DNA of 64,000 nucleotides from Lojkania enalia (GCA_010094045.1 ML986705.1:62001-126000); one strand, 5' to 3'. Shown: positions 43,901 to 55,815, numbered from the stretch's first letter. Notes: a model not told the origin generated them from the sequence alone. Made by a program: numbers and translations.

Positions 43901-44330
43901 GGCTGCTAGAGATTAGCAAATTTGACGTCAACTCAAAGGATGACTATGGAATAACGCCGCCTTTATGGGTAGTATGGAGAAGGCATGAGGTGGCGGGAAA
44001 GGTCGATGTTGACGCGACACATCCCGACAAATGTACACGGTTGCTTTTTGCCATAGGGAACGGGCGCGAGGTAGTGGCCAAGCTGGTGTTTAAGACGAAT
44101 AAGGCTGAAGTTTGTCGCGAAAGATTCAAACGGAATGATACCACTGTTGTTAGTAGCACAGAACGGACATGAGGGTGGTTAAGCAGCTGCTTGAGACAAG
44201 CAAGTTTAGTGTCAACTTAAAGGACCGCCGAAGACGAACACCGCTATTATGGGTAGTAGATAGGGAGACCTGTCCTTTGTTGATGGCATCTCATCGGTGG
44301 ATGCGCTTCTCTTAACAATCTTTATTATTT
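40924..44330 (+). pseudogene. HET-NACHT-ankyrin NLR pseudogene
   Basis: The ATG at 40924 opens a HET domain (MRLLRSSDDGIFNLVEF, ILSHTWG, LQYFYVEAV). A NACHT domain begins near 41845 (GFLWIKEKLETGKST), where the glycine-rich P-loop is degraded (KPG lost). Walker B survives as IDKLDECN near 42180. The rest of NACHT follows (VFFSSRHYIHITT, RLQEIPGDLHELFCHI). Ankyrin-like repeats lie at about 43740-44300 (LLSWAAGNRHADVVKLLL, ENGHKAVAQRLLE). Many stops and frameshifts occur along 3.4 kb. The family triggers heterokaryon incompatibility or cell death; this copy cannot work. Confidence 0.82.
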
Positions 44331-45069
44331 TCTAGCTGGACTAGGCTATTTAATACTTTCCTACTGTTTCGTACTAACGGTGAATGCCACTATCCCACTT
44401 TTGTGACACTAGACTAGCCTCTAGTATCAGAGCGCTTAAGATATGGCATCGATGTTGTGTTATTTGGAAGAGCCCCTGTATGGTGTGTGCGTGCGAAATT
44501 AGGATCTGGCCGCAACTCTAGAGTTGTTCATCTCGCCCACTACAAATACGGCAGAACCTGTATTCTTATATGTTGGTGATGCTTGCACTTCCGCTTGCGC
44601 TTGCATTGGCCCTCGGCGAGGGACTTTCGAGAGGCCTGAGAGGAAGCGGCCACGAGGAACTAGCCCTTAATATGGAAATAGAAGCTAGCCAAGCATTGAT
44701 GTCAACATCGTGACGATCATCGTAGGGCATAGCAGATGGTAAACTTCATGGCGGCCTGACGTGACGACGCACTGTTTGCTAGCTCTGCGACGTAGACTTT
44801 GCACGTATGCTGCGCCTCATCGCGGTCTAGTAGCTGGATGCTCGGGAATGGCTCGGCAGTAGCGCCACCTAATCGCATATCGGAGGCGGCTTCAAAACTA
44901 ATTAAACTGTTCCTGGCGTCCACTCGCGTAGCGCAGTTGCCGAGTCAGCTGACGAGTCCGAGGCTTCCGAATTGCTTCTCGCCACCTCTCGTCACTACTC
45001 TCCGCCACAGGAAGCATCCTAAATACTCTGCCTATATCGCTTTTCATAACCGCAGCGCGCTTTCTTAAA
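44331..45069. other. Gap before the HTH gene
   Basis: No supported gene. Frames on both strands at 44.7-45.07 kb overlap and lack domains. It may hold the promoter of the gene at 45070. Confidence 0.35.
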
Positions 45070-45645
45070 ATGCCAAACATCATCCGCAGACCACGTTCTA
45101 GGCAACCTGAGCGACGACACAATCGAGCCTGCGATCCCGGCACACACCTTACCTACGAAGAACGATGTCGCATCTACCGTCTTTCACAACTTCCGGGTTG
45201 TAGCCAAAGAGCGATTGCCTCAACCCTTCAACTCCCTCGTACAACGGTACAATCCGTGATATATGCCATGTCTGAGAATTACAGAAAGGAGCAGAACCGC
45301 ACTCGAGCACCTGTCCAACACTCCGCACCAGCCGCTGGATCTAGTAGTGCCGTCTGCACGCCACTTGGATCGAATACAGGGACACAGACGCAAACAGCCA
45401 TTCGACAGCCTTCCCTACACCATCTCACGAGCTCGACCTCTGTGCCAGATGATTACCATAAACAATCTTCACAGCCAGCTGTAGCTGATTATAATCGGGA
45501 CCAAAATCAGCTGGATGGCTTCTCGACGTTACGCTTCGATCTACAGCAACCCGACGCGCGTGAAGGCTCGATTAGGACTTCATTACCACCACAACCCCCT
45601 AAGCTTACACCTATGGAGCCGCGAGCTATCTATCCAAGTTTGTAG
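45070..45645 (+). CDS. Small helix-turn-helix protein, possibly transposase-derived
   Basis: Intact ATG-to-stop frame of 191 residues. Residues 27-64 (LTYEERCRIYRLSQLPGCS, then RAIASTLQLPRTTVQSVI) form a helix-turn-helix like the first DNA-binding unit of Tc1/mariner transposases. The rest (about 75-191) is Ser, Gln, Thr and Pro-rich and probably disordered. No catalytic DDE domain follows within the frame. The basic N-terminus (RRPRSRQPERRH) could be a nuclear signal. It may be a domesticated DNA-binding protein, a truncated transposase, or a chance survivor in decayed DNA. Confidence 0.5.
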   Translation: MPNIIRRPRSRQPERRHNRACDPGTHLTYEERCRIYRLSQLPGCSQRAIASTLQLPRTTVQSVIYAMSENYRKEQNRTRAPVQHSAPAAGSSSAVCTPLGSNTGTQTQTAIRQPSLHHLTSSTSVPDDYHKQSSQPAVADYNRDQNQLDGFSTLRFDLQQPDAREGSIRTSLPPQPPKLTPMEPRAIYPSL

Positions 45646-46337
45646 ATTGCGCATTCCCTTTACCAATTTCTGCTACGCTAGGGCTGGACAATGTATGATG
45701 TCTAGCGAATCGTTTAAGGCATTCGCGGTGTAAAACTGCAGGACAGGCAGCAGCAGCCGCTGTCAGAGACATGATTTGCAGTCTCTAGAGAGACGGATAG
45801 CAACTGCTCTAGGTTGGGGCAAGAGGCCGCTTGTGTTTATTGCACAGATAGAGGCTGCTGCAGCATACGGAAAGGGTTTTAAGCCGATGAAGGCTGGAGT
45901 TGAGAGTCGCAGAGATGGCATATTGACACTATTATTTTGGCCAGTTTGCCGGGATGAGCAAGGGCATAGCGGAGCTGGTGAGTCGAATATGCATGGGGCC
46001 TCTTTAGCGCCTAATTGCGCTACAAACAAGAATGTTCTAAAGTCTTTACTGCAACAAAAGAAACCTCTTGCACAAGTGAGAATCTACCTTCTGCGCTTTA
46101 AAGTGAAAGATGGGGAATGCGAAAACCCCCAAGGTGGACGCAGGACCGAGTTGAGGATAGAATGGCTGTCGGCCCCATTTGGGCTAGCCATGCGCCCCCA
46201 AAAGTTTGGCACAGCGCGGATACCAACGCCTAGGTTCAGCGCAGCTATCCCACATCACTATCTAACTCGATCAAACCGTTGTTTACCCCTAGCAAGCCGC
46301 TTGCTGGGAGAACAGCATACTCTGAAAAAGGAAAAAG
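45646..46337. other. Downstream flank of the HTH gene, no gene called
   Basis: A frame of about 195 codons is open here on the plus strand but has no ATG at its head, no domain, and ends in the poly-A tract. It is treated as non-coding. Confidence 0.35.
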
Positions 46338-46356
46338 AAAAAAAAAAAAAAAAAAA
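46338..46356 (+). repeat. Poly-A tract (19 A)
   Basis: Pure A run preceded by GGAAAAAG. It could mark the 3' end of an old non-LTR insertion or processed transcript, but no target duplication was found. Confidence 0.6.
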
Positions 46357-48559
46357 GGTTTAAATGCAATCCAGCACTTACCATTAGATAACCATGCTAC
46401 TACATCGCGGAAACATTGTAGTCCCATCCCGAACTCCGTAGCCATATGCAGACAATGACGGGACCAATAATTACCTTGTCAATTCGGTGAATCGACTTTT
46501 CGGATTCAACGGCTGGTCCTGTACGATCCGGGGCTTGGAGGTAGATTTCGTATACCTTCCAAATCTTATCGTCTAGCATCAACCTCATTTTAACTACAAG
46601 TACAGGTAGATCCTGACAAGAACACTACGTGAATCTCAGCGGGAGTGTCAGTTATTATTTCGTTGTCTCTAGCAGATGGTACAATCCGGGATGTCAGTCT
46701 AACCACTTCTCTGCTCTTTGACCACCTAATAAACAGTAGTATATCGGCTCGGGTATGTCGAGGATTGCGATAGTAAAGGGAAGGCTTTTGAAGGAGCGAA
46801 TAAGGGCGCGGCTGCCGATATTCTCTGCAGAGCTCCTCAGTATTCTGAAGACTCGCGCAGCCAGCAGGAGTCTCCGTCAAGCACTTTAGTGTTTAGCCAA
46901 TGCTGAAAAGGCAGATTGAAGAAATATCTCGTCCACAATGTAGTGATGACGGGAAAAACATAATAATTGCAACAATGAGCGGCAACCTTGTCCCGGTGAG
47001 CCTGGCTGCCCAAGAGGAAGACCGGTCATAGCCGAGTTTGGAAGTGACCCATTGAAGAAGAGGAACTTTATAGAGAAAGCTTAGTTGAGGTATCCCTTGC
47101 CTACTAGCTGCTAGATCCGGGCGAATAGAGTGAGCGATCTACTTCCAGAGCGGCTTTCACTAGATGTCAGAGCGCCGGATCAGCAACACGTGGCTTGAGA
47201 TTGATGACTACCAGAATGGTCATTCAACAGCCACTACTTAATCTTTACTTCTCTTTAGCGAAATGGGAAGGACCATGTTATATATGATCTAGATTTTCCT
47301 GAGATTTAGAGAGTCGAAGTAACGCTTACGTGGAAGAGACAAGAGAGCCTACTATGCTATTGCTAAGAGCATACAGGATTGACACCAACCACGTGCGCTG
47401 AAGCGGACTACTTTGGCTTTGGTCACTTTCTATTTCAAGGCTCGACTGGGGATCAGAAACAAAATAGGAGCGCTTTGCAAGCCTACTTCTAGCCAACAGA
47501 AGACAAGTCCAATTTTGAACCTGCTCGCGTGAAACAAATAACGGTGCAAGTAGAAGGCTACGCTTTCTTAGTTTAGAATTGGCATAAACTCTGAACTGTT
47601 TCTCTTGCCTCGGGACTGTTTTATGCAGACTTGAAGACATGATCGATAGGAGGTACAATAATGGGGGTAAATGGTAGTATTAGAGACGAATCCTCTGAGA
47701 GGAACTCTTTGTAGATGGAGACAATAGATAACTAAGGTCATGTGATCCTAGTGCACCCCTATTCCAGCCCCGAGTTACTGTAGGAGACAACATTAGGGAG
47801 CGACCTTGAGAGGGTGCAGCACTACAGAGTCAGTGGAAAGACAATAGCACCAATGCAGTGTTTCAGCACACGCAATATTGAGATGTAGTCTGCCCGGTCA
47901 ATGTACTACCAAACAGCCGCAAGAGTCCGGTATAGATTAGTCTTTGGAAGCTCGAGAAATTAAACATGATTATCAAGCGATCGCATCGACGCAAGAGAAT
48001 CCACAGATTGGCGAACGGAAGCTAGATCATGGAAGAATGGTATCGTGGCTATGGAGAGGGGAGACTTTGACGAAGTTAAACATGTGTCCGGTAGGGTAGA
48101 ATTGTACCAGAAGGGCGGTTCCTTACGCTCTCAGCGACTAAAGGCAATTGTACCTAGAATAAACCTTTGGCTATAAGCACTAGTCATGTATAAAATGCAC
48201 GGTTCGACTATGCCCAATAATGAGAGCCTGCGCAAAGCAACACGTAAGGAGCTATATAGGAGGCGGATCGACGTGGTTAGCATATATATGATGACGAAAT
48301 GGCAAAAATTATTGAGAAGGCGAACATTGTAATAGTCGTGATCGAAAACCCTAGAGTCCGTATGGATAGACTTTTCCTCGGTGCGAGCATACAAGCTTAT
48401 GAGGTTTAGACAAAGCATGCCTGCAGCTCATTCATACCCGCCGAACACCCTCTTACTCTAAGGCATGTTTCCATCGCAGTCTCAAATTCAAGTCGTGCGA
48501 TCTCTTCACGCAAATGTATAAAGAACAGAAATAACTTTCTCAGCTACAGGAAATTTCTG
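46357..48559. other. Decayed region with scattered coding-like scraps
   Basis: Minus strand at about 46620-46480 reads LPVLVVKMRLMLDDKIWKVY and EIYLQAPDR, ending at a GTAATT donor-like site. Plus strand between about 47.17 and 48.17 kb reads RRISNTWLEIDDYQNGHS and AEADYFGFGHFLFQGSTG in shifting frames. Neither could be assigned to a family. No intact gene. Confidence 0.35.
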
Positions 48560-49945
48560 TGTGGGGTCGACCACGTCGACATCAAATTTCCGCAGCAGCA
48601 TGGCCACAATCACCGTGATGTTCCCAGTCGCAAGATGTCGACCTGGACATTATGTTGGCCCTTCACCAAACGCCATATTATACTTGCGAAGACCGGGTTC
48701 CTTGAGGAATTGCTTACTAACAATCTCCTCGACCCGCTCGCCAAACACGGACTCATCAAGATGTATCTATGGAGACGACATCATTATTCATCGGCCCTTC
48801 CGCCACACCTTATTTCTAACGACTGTGTCTTCGGTGATGTAACGCACCGAAGGGGAGACGGCCGTCATGCGCAGTGTTTTAGTCTAGGCTGTCCGAAAAC
48901 AGGGACAGTCGTTCCAGATATAATTTGCTCGGCGCTTCTACCCTTAAAATATAGAACAGTTTCGCCAATAACAGTAGCTTTCACTTCAGAATTGAACAGC
49001 AGATATGAAATAAACCGAGAGGCGGCTTTGTGGGTATTCGGTGCTATCCTACAGAGAGTCAGAGAATATCCAGCTCCTAGTATACACCGAGCAGCCATAA
49101 TAAGAGCGCAAGTGAACTTATCTTTCCCCCAGTAGATTTTTATGATCATAATGGTAATATCGCTATCCGCGAGCCCTACGATCCGCATCTTTCTTTCTAG
49201 GGGATTGGTAAACCATACCGTGTCTGCTCGCTCCTTGCTGGGTGAGATAGAGTACTCCTCCAGAGCGCCAGAACCCCTCTCACTTGTTAATCTCATCTTC
49301 CTACTCAGGGGAGGGGGATAACGAATCAGAAGCTGCCATACTAGATTGTCATAATCTAGGAGAACCCATGCTATGTCGGACTCGATTTTACGCAGCAAAT
49401 CTCCAAGGAATTTTTGCTGCGCAGCATTTATGAAAAACTAGAAGTTAGAGTGAATAGTAACATGTTCATAGTGTCCATTGAGATCTGCATCACCTACTTG
49501 GTTTGTACCGCTAGATATGCAATATTCATCATTTTCATATGATAAGCGACAAACTCGGCACTAATTTCATTAAGCAAATTTCTCGAGGAAAGCTGATGAA
49601 TATGAAAGCCACGAGTATGCCTTTCTGAGAATCTTTGGATTCTGAAGCAAGTCCACCGCTTTCTTACCGTTCCGTACATAGCCTCGATTCCGACGGCCGA
49701 ACACCCCAAATTATGCAATATTTTCTCGGCAAAGATCTCAAAAGTGAAGGTTGGCGAACTTTAAAAAACTGCATTAACGTCCTCGGGCTTCGAAATGATG
49801 TAGAAGCTTTGATTTCCCCTCTCAATGCTGAACGGCTCACAGGTATTTCCAAAGTACAAACGCGCGCGCGTAATAAGCTCTTGCGAGTTTGCGACGGTGC
49901 TATTCAAGTCGCCGAGAACTACAAATTCTCATTAGTTCCAGGTTA
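48560..49945 (-). pseudogene. Cytochrome P450 pseudogene
   Basis: Minus-strand blocks in order: YFGNTCEPFSIERGN and FYIISKPEDVNAVFK near 49.9-49.75 kb; NLGCSAVGIEAMYGTVRKRW near 49.7 kb; RYPPPLSRKMRL and NPLERKMRIVGLADSDI at about 49.3-49.1 kb; HLDESVFGE and YNMAFGEGPTCR at about 48.8-48.6 kb. The last is the heme-loop region (F-G-x-G), broken by a frameshift at the cysteine. Block order and spacing suit a full P450 of the cholesterol-7-alpha-hydroxylase-like type. Stops and frameshifts are present throughout. Confidence 0.65.
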
Positions 49946-51475
49946 AACGTGTAGGTGGATTGTGGTTATGATTTACCGGGAATCTGATAAGGATACTCTA
50001 TCAGGTCGTCGGTTCTGAATGCTGGAAGCACGGAAAACTTGACAACCCACCGAACTATCACCGAAAACCCGAGAACGACGGGTATCAAGGAAAACAGGTA
50101 TTTTTCTGAAGCTGTGACTCAAGTTTATGTCGCCATGGTGAACTGGGAGCTGAAGAGTCTCTGCAAATATGCTGTCGACTGAGTGTGACGAGGGTTCTGC
50201 TTCCACAATTTTCTGTGTTAAGTCGAAGACGGTGAAGAAATAACAACAAATCCTAGCTCATGACCGCCAACTTCCTCGAAATAATCCTCAAACAGAAATC
50301 TAGGATTCAAGGGTGATTGTTGGCTGACCTGAATTATGGAATCCAATATAGAATTCGGGGAGATGGTCTAGACGCTGATCGGAATCCAAAGATCCAAGAA
50401 GAACCCTTTTGCCAAGCAAAACACCGTAGAATATCTCTTTCTAACTACCGTGTACTGGGTCACTTAGCAAATTTGGAATTGGAAGCCTAGAATATTCTGC
50501 TTCCTCTTGCTTCGGCGTAATGGCAATAACACGCACCGGTAATAGTCAGAACGCTTGAAGCGGAAATTAGAGCTTTATTAGCTGGAAACCCACATTCAGC
50601 TGATCTCTATGAACGGGGTTCCTGTAGTCGGAGATTGCCACGGTTTTGTAGACTGAAACGGACAAAGTTAGGTGTTACGCATATTCTGAATGTTCTAGTT
50701 TCAATTACTTGCATGCGAATGTGAATTTTGCTTTCCATCAAATTGGTAAGATTCTAGGGCATTATACAATATTTTTCAACATGGTGACCCCATTAATTCA
50801 TGATATCCACCTAGAGAAAGGACTCTAGACTTAGTTCTCCTCATCATCTAATCTTATTAATTGCCAGTCTATCAATGTGCTAGGGCCGATCGTGGAATAG
50901 AATCCCGTTGAATGTACCTACGTTGTGTTGTTATTCTTGACAAGCTGCTCGATCGTTACTATGAACTAACTTTTATTCTTCGCTAGGATGTTTGCCGATA
51001 GTTATTATAGGACATTCTTCTTGGTATAGTTCAAGATATAGAAGTGGATTTACAAGTATATAGAAACGAAATGCCTGGGCATTGAGCATCTAGTGAAGGG
51101 CGCAGATATCATAGATAAGGTCTACCTTAGAGTTTGTCTCGATCATACCATTCAATTCCGTATATACAGACTATGATATCAAGTCTGGAGGAAGCATTCC
51201 AAATCGTTACGCCGGGACGGAAATATTACATAGTGACATCGTATTAGCGCATCGATGATATCAATTAGGCTCCACTCAATGCGTTATCTCTACATGTAGT
51301 CCCAAAAGACGTACGTGGCGACCGCAGTGTACAGTGCAGAAGCACCATCGTGCCAAAAGGCAACATTAAGTTAGCCGTGGGGTCAATACTCTCACGTCAG
51401 AAAACGACTCATGTCAGAAAGCAGAGAATGATAACATGTATAGCAAATATTAGATTATGTCCTGTGCCTACCTAT
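49946..51475. other. Gene-free AT-rich stretch
   Basis: About 1.5 kb. The left end may hold a little of the P450 N-terminus. Otherwise nothing recognised on either strand. Confidence 0.4.
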
Positions 51476-52537
51476 TCATATATTATCCATGGCCCACACC
51501 ATGCTGCACTTAATTGCAGCTTCCTGGTCTACGACCAGTTGATAACCCAGTCTTTGCCTTGCCTTCTCAATCGACTAACAGCATCCCTTGTCCAAATGAT
51601 TGATGCTGTCCCTACGCAGCGTCGGTGCCTTGCTGCTAAAGGTAAATATCTTAAATACCCATTCTCCAGTCGACGCCATTGCTTGTATTACCGTTAGAGG
51701 GATGATGGCAACATCTTGTGGGGACACAGGGTTGCCTGTATCAGAATAGCACCTGCGGACAAAATCGGAAAAAGGCTCTGGTTTGCCATCTGAGATGAAG
51801 AAGGCCTTTCCCGTGACGCCTAGTGCAGAGGCAGGATCCAAGAACGCACGCGCGGCGAGGATATGCGCCTCGGCAGCCTTCTGTATATAGACGAACTCGA
51901 AAATCTTCTTGTTCTGACTGACCTGCGTCTTGTGCTCCCTTGTGCATACGCTCGAGGGCAGCTACGGGATGAGGTTGGTATCGTGCTCACCGTAGATGTC
52001 TGGGAGACGAATCACAGCGGTGCCGAGATTGTCTGAGCTCGCACCCTAGGCGCACCCTAGGCCAGGGCGTCTGCAATGGCCTTTGATCTGCCATCGGGAT
52101 TGTTGAAATGTGAAGTCGCGTACAGCTCCGCCAATTTCTGGGTCAGCAGCTCCTGGGTGGGAACAACGGCCGAGTCTGACGACGTGTAGACAAAGGCATA
52201 AGTCCTACTGCACGTCTTGGCGCACCGCGGCAGGGCCTTGGTACCTTCGACGTTGGTGCGCTCCAACGCGGCGGCGGTATTGGTGTGGTGGTGTGGATAA
52301 CAATCTGGGGGCCGACTTTGTCAAAGATGACCTGGACCTGGTTCTGTGATACAATGTCAGCGCTGTGGTACTATACTCGGTCGTTGCCCATAACAGTCTC
52401 TTTTGTTGTGCAGCTGATGAGGGCGACGGAAACGGCGGGATCGTCGAGTGACCGCTGAACGATGTGGGTGCCAAGGAAGCCACTCTCTCCCGTACAAGCA
52501 AGCGCATGAGTTTCTGTGTGTCTGAAATGTCAAGCAT
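51476..52537 (-). pseudogene. 3-beta-hydroxysteroid dehydrogenase / epimerase-like pseudogene
   Basis: The ATG at 52537 reads MLDISDTQKLMRLLV. A one-base loss follows, then TGESGFLGTHIVQRSL, an NAD-binding Rossmann start (GxxGFLG). Next come VIFDKVGPQIVIHTT, ERTNVEGTKALPRCAKTC, AFVYTSSDSAVVPTQELLT (with the TSS motif), FNNPDGRSKAIADA (usual YxxSK changed to GRSK) and GVTGKAFFISDGKPEPF. The end reads SIEKARQRLGYQL before TGA at 51476-51478. The family includes sterol C-4 decarboxylase-type dehydrogenases. Frameshifts, a TAG and loss of the catalytic Tyr make it dead. Confidence 0.72.
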
Positions 52538-52802
52538 TGAGTTTGGGGGTGTTGAGATTATATCGTGTAGATCGTGGAGAAGGCTGTCCTTATATGTTCC
52601 CTCTGGGCAAGGTCGTGCGTTTTGTAGGTGCCGTGCCATATATATAATGTGCAAGACTTCCACGTTGGCACTTGTGGACAGCTGCATGCATGGTTGCAGT
52701 CTATATGTTCCTTTCAAGTGCTATACTCACTTTATCTAAACGCGTATTTCCGTTCTCACACCAGGCTCACTGTTACTTAATCTACTGTCTTTGTACAAAA
52801 TA

Positions 52803-52951
52803 TGTCGCGTATCAGGGAGCATCAATTGCTGAGGCAAATATTGATGTATTAAAGGAGGGTAAGTGGCCTGCTTCGGCAGAAGCTAGCGATGGCGAGACTA
52901 TATAGGCCTAAAAACAGACCAACTATAATAGGATAGTGGAAACATGTGACA
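52803..52951 (+). mobile_element. 150-bp solo LTR, copy 3
   Basis: TGTCGCGTATCAGGG...AACATGTGACA, 149 bp. Perfect 5-bp target duplication AAATA (52798-52802 and 52952-52956). An uninterrupted copy of the element at 5137. Contains GACTATATAGG. Confidence 0.9.
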
Positions 52952-53068
52952 AAATATGCCCTCCAGAGAGTATACCCAAAAACCAAAATATCTAGGCATA
53001 GCTATGTACAACGCGCTCCCTCATGTGATATAGTACGGGTACTTCACACTTATCTGTCCTGCACTTTA

Positions 53069-53860
53069 CTATACGGACAGTTGCAATTCGCTGTCTTTGC
53101 TGACTTCTCTCAGCCTGTAAGTACCGTTTATGTCAGTGTCTTTGGAAGACTAGTTTGAACTGCGTCACATCGAGCTGAAACGTGAAGCGATAGATGTGAA
53201 AAAAGACGAGGTCTGGATGCGGGACTTGAATAGGGTGCTGCAACCAGGCAGTGCACCGACGATAATGGCAATGTAGTTCTCGACGCCGCTGTGCTCTATA
53301 TTTGCCTCCGAGATCTCTTTTGTTTCCTTTTGATATTTTCAAGCCTAGGTAATGACTTACAGATGAAAAGCTGCGCACTAAGCCACACGGCATCCGAAGA
53401 GATAAGCAATTTCACGCGGTACACCTGCGTCGGAGCTACGCAGAAGATTGCACTTTCCATGTTAATGGACCATACGTAACAGCGAATTAGACCGTTCCTG
53501 AGAGAACTTACGAAATGGCAATAGTGAATATGAAGATACCAAGCCGTTTCTTGGCGCTCATCTCCAATTTCGAGACTACAGAGATCAGGAGAATAAAAAT
53601 GTAAATATCGAGTATGACAGGCATGGCTAAAGATCAAACAAGCTACTTTAAGGGAGCCTTCTCTGAGCAATGGATGACTACGCCAAAATTCCAAGCGCCA
53701 CCCCGGAGGCGGAACGCACCAATAGGCCGCAATAGCCATGTTTAGAAGATAGGTCAGGGCCGCCCGGATGATACCGGCTGCCACACCCCAGCGTATCGAG
53801 ATTTTAATGTGAAAAAGGTATAAGTACAGCTAGAGAATTGAGAACTTCGCGAGAAATATG
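53069..53860 (-). pseudogene. Fungal rhodopsin-domain (PTH11/SAT4-like) membrane protein pseudogene
   Basis: Minus-strand blocks: NMAIAAYWCVPPPG; in a shifted frame NFGVVIHCSEKAPLK with TAG and TGA nearby; MPVILDIYIFILLISVVSKL then EMSAKKRLGIFIFTIAI (a membrane segment and the loop after it); VYRVKLLISSDAVWLSAQLF; and, after a plausible intron (GTAAGT...TATAG), GVENYIAIIVGALPG (the last helix). It ends LREVSKDSELQLSV and a stop. These are the C-terminal helices of the fungal rhodopsin-like family. The first helices are not found. Stops and a frameshift in the middle indicate decay. Confidence 0.55.
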
Positions 53861-55667
53861 CATGCTGGATAGTGAAGAACTAGATAAGGACACGTTTGAA
53901 GTAGCTCTCCGTCATCTGGCCAAACGATATATTCCATTGATGACGTTTAAATTCGTGGACTAGTGAGCTGAATTTAGTTTTTTGATTGTGGGAAAGGATA
54001 GTAGAATTTTCTTACGGGAGATAATGACTGTGCTCTATCCGACCAACATTGCAAGCGCACTAAAAGACTTCCCTTTAAATATATGTTAACAAGAATATTT
54101 ATAAACATTCGAAATTAGAAATCTCACAGTCGGCCAGGCTGAGCCCTCCAGCCTAACTTCCTCAAGTGTACCAATTAGCTACCATATAGCAAGAGTCAGT
54201 TGAGACTAGCAAAGATATTATAACTAACTCTAGTTCAATTGTCCCAGTTCCCAATAAAGCACCTCTACTAGTTACTAGCATTACGCCATTGGAAATTTGG
54301 CCAGAAGGAATGAAGTTTAAATTTATACAGGGAACAATTGTATCTATAATTGAAATGGCTTCTAGAATGAGAAATGTAAGAAGTGGTACTATACAGTAAG
54401 TGGAATTCTTATAGTAGTTGATAGCAATAGACTCAGACGCTAAGGATAGAGACTATTTACTCAGTCGGTGTCTATAATTATCATTATACTATAACGCAGT
54501 GCCCAGTTGTAAAACACCGCCAACGCCTCCCGATGGCAGTATTACAGGGTGGTGCTAGCATAGTTATACGTCTCCTTCTGTTGATATATCATGCATATGG
54601 TAACTCTTCTCCACTATACATCATGTCGAACGCAATAAACCATACCAACCCTATTAGCAAGGTATAGGGAGGGCCCTTATATTGTTAGCTGAAACAAAAC
54701 CAGTAATAAGCTTGAATTCACTTTTATTTAGAGGGTATTAGGTATCTAGAGTCTAACGGGATATTGCTTACTTACAATAGCTTCGGGTGGCGTCCAATTT
54801 AATAACACCTTGGTTTATTAATAGTCAGCATACCGTGTGCATGAGGTATAGTGAAATCCTTCCGCACTCACTTATTCCGCTGAATTTGTTACACGTGAAT
54901 ATCGCTGAATGAATATTTTAAAACGCTAGACGAAAGTTTTTAAAGGTTTACATTGTTATAGCTTCTTCTTTAGGCTCTTCGCGTTAAACATATAGCTCAT
55001 AGTCATGTTGCCGATCAAACACATAGATCCAGCTCCCTGCAATGGATTCTTCCAGACCTACAGTCGTGTTCGGACGCTTTCTTTTTGGCTCATTGAGTTG
55101 AGAATTATGAGTTTCACTGTTATTCAGATTCTTATCTCAGGTAGTTCCGTAGCTGCGTAGCTCCTCAAAGTTTCATCTTTATAAATTCCAGTCACCTATG
55201 AGGTCGGGATAAATATTACAGAGGACCTTGTTAATCATCCTTCCTAAAGCACAACAGTCAGTCTATCCTATATCAAAGCCGGAACCGTATTCCTAACTTC
55301 GGGCATATAGTACGTCTAGAGCTTCGTAGTCCAATTCAGGATAGTGCCGAATAATGCCGCCTGTTTGCCATATTAGATGCCAAGTTAACTCATCTAGAAT
55401 GATCATTAAGAGATATTAATATTGTGCAAGGTTTATAAGTAAGAAGCCCTTCGCAAATATCAAACTAGCTTCTCTCGAAGTTAGTGTAAGGATTCGCAAT
55501 AGAGTTCTTTAAAAACCTATATGCAGTAACCTCTTACGGACAGGAGGTATTTAAGGGCCTCTAACACTGTAGAAATAACTCAGTAAATGCAGCGTCGGAA
55601 TGAATTGCGTACGTTGTTCAAAGTCGATATTTCCAGGGAAGGCTTTTACATCGTGACGAGCCCCAAG
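53861..55667. other. Gene-free AT-rich desert
   Basis: About 1.8 kb, very stop-rich on both strands. No domain or repeat recognised; typical of heavily RIP-mutated DNA. Confidence 0.45.
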
Positions 55668-55815
55668 TGTTACGTGTTGATACTATCCTATTATAGCTTG
55701 CCTGCTTCTCAGACCTATATAGTCTCGCCACTACCGGCCTCTGGCCAGGCAGGCCACTTACCCTTCTTTAATACATCAATATTTGCCTCAGGAATTGATG
55801 CTGCCTGATACGCCT
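55668..55815 (-). mobile_element. 150-bp solo LTR, copy 4 (degraded)
   Basis: Same family on the minus strand: GCGTATCAGGCAGCATCAAT to CTATAATAGGATAG. Both ends are mutated (about TATAGGCGTATC and CACGTAACA instead of TGTCGCG and TGTGACA). No target duplication is recognisable. The most diverged of the four copies. Confidence 0.75.

Noticed and set aside
45776..46363. 195-codon frame ending in a lysine run
   Set aside because: No ATG at its head, the lysines come from the poly-A tract, and no domain is visible.
52672..52905. Second occurrence of the same conserved tail
   Set aside because: Same LTR (copy 3 at 52803-52951); the upstream part of the frame is unrelated sequence.
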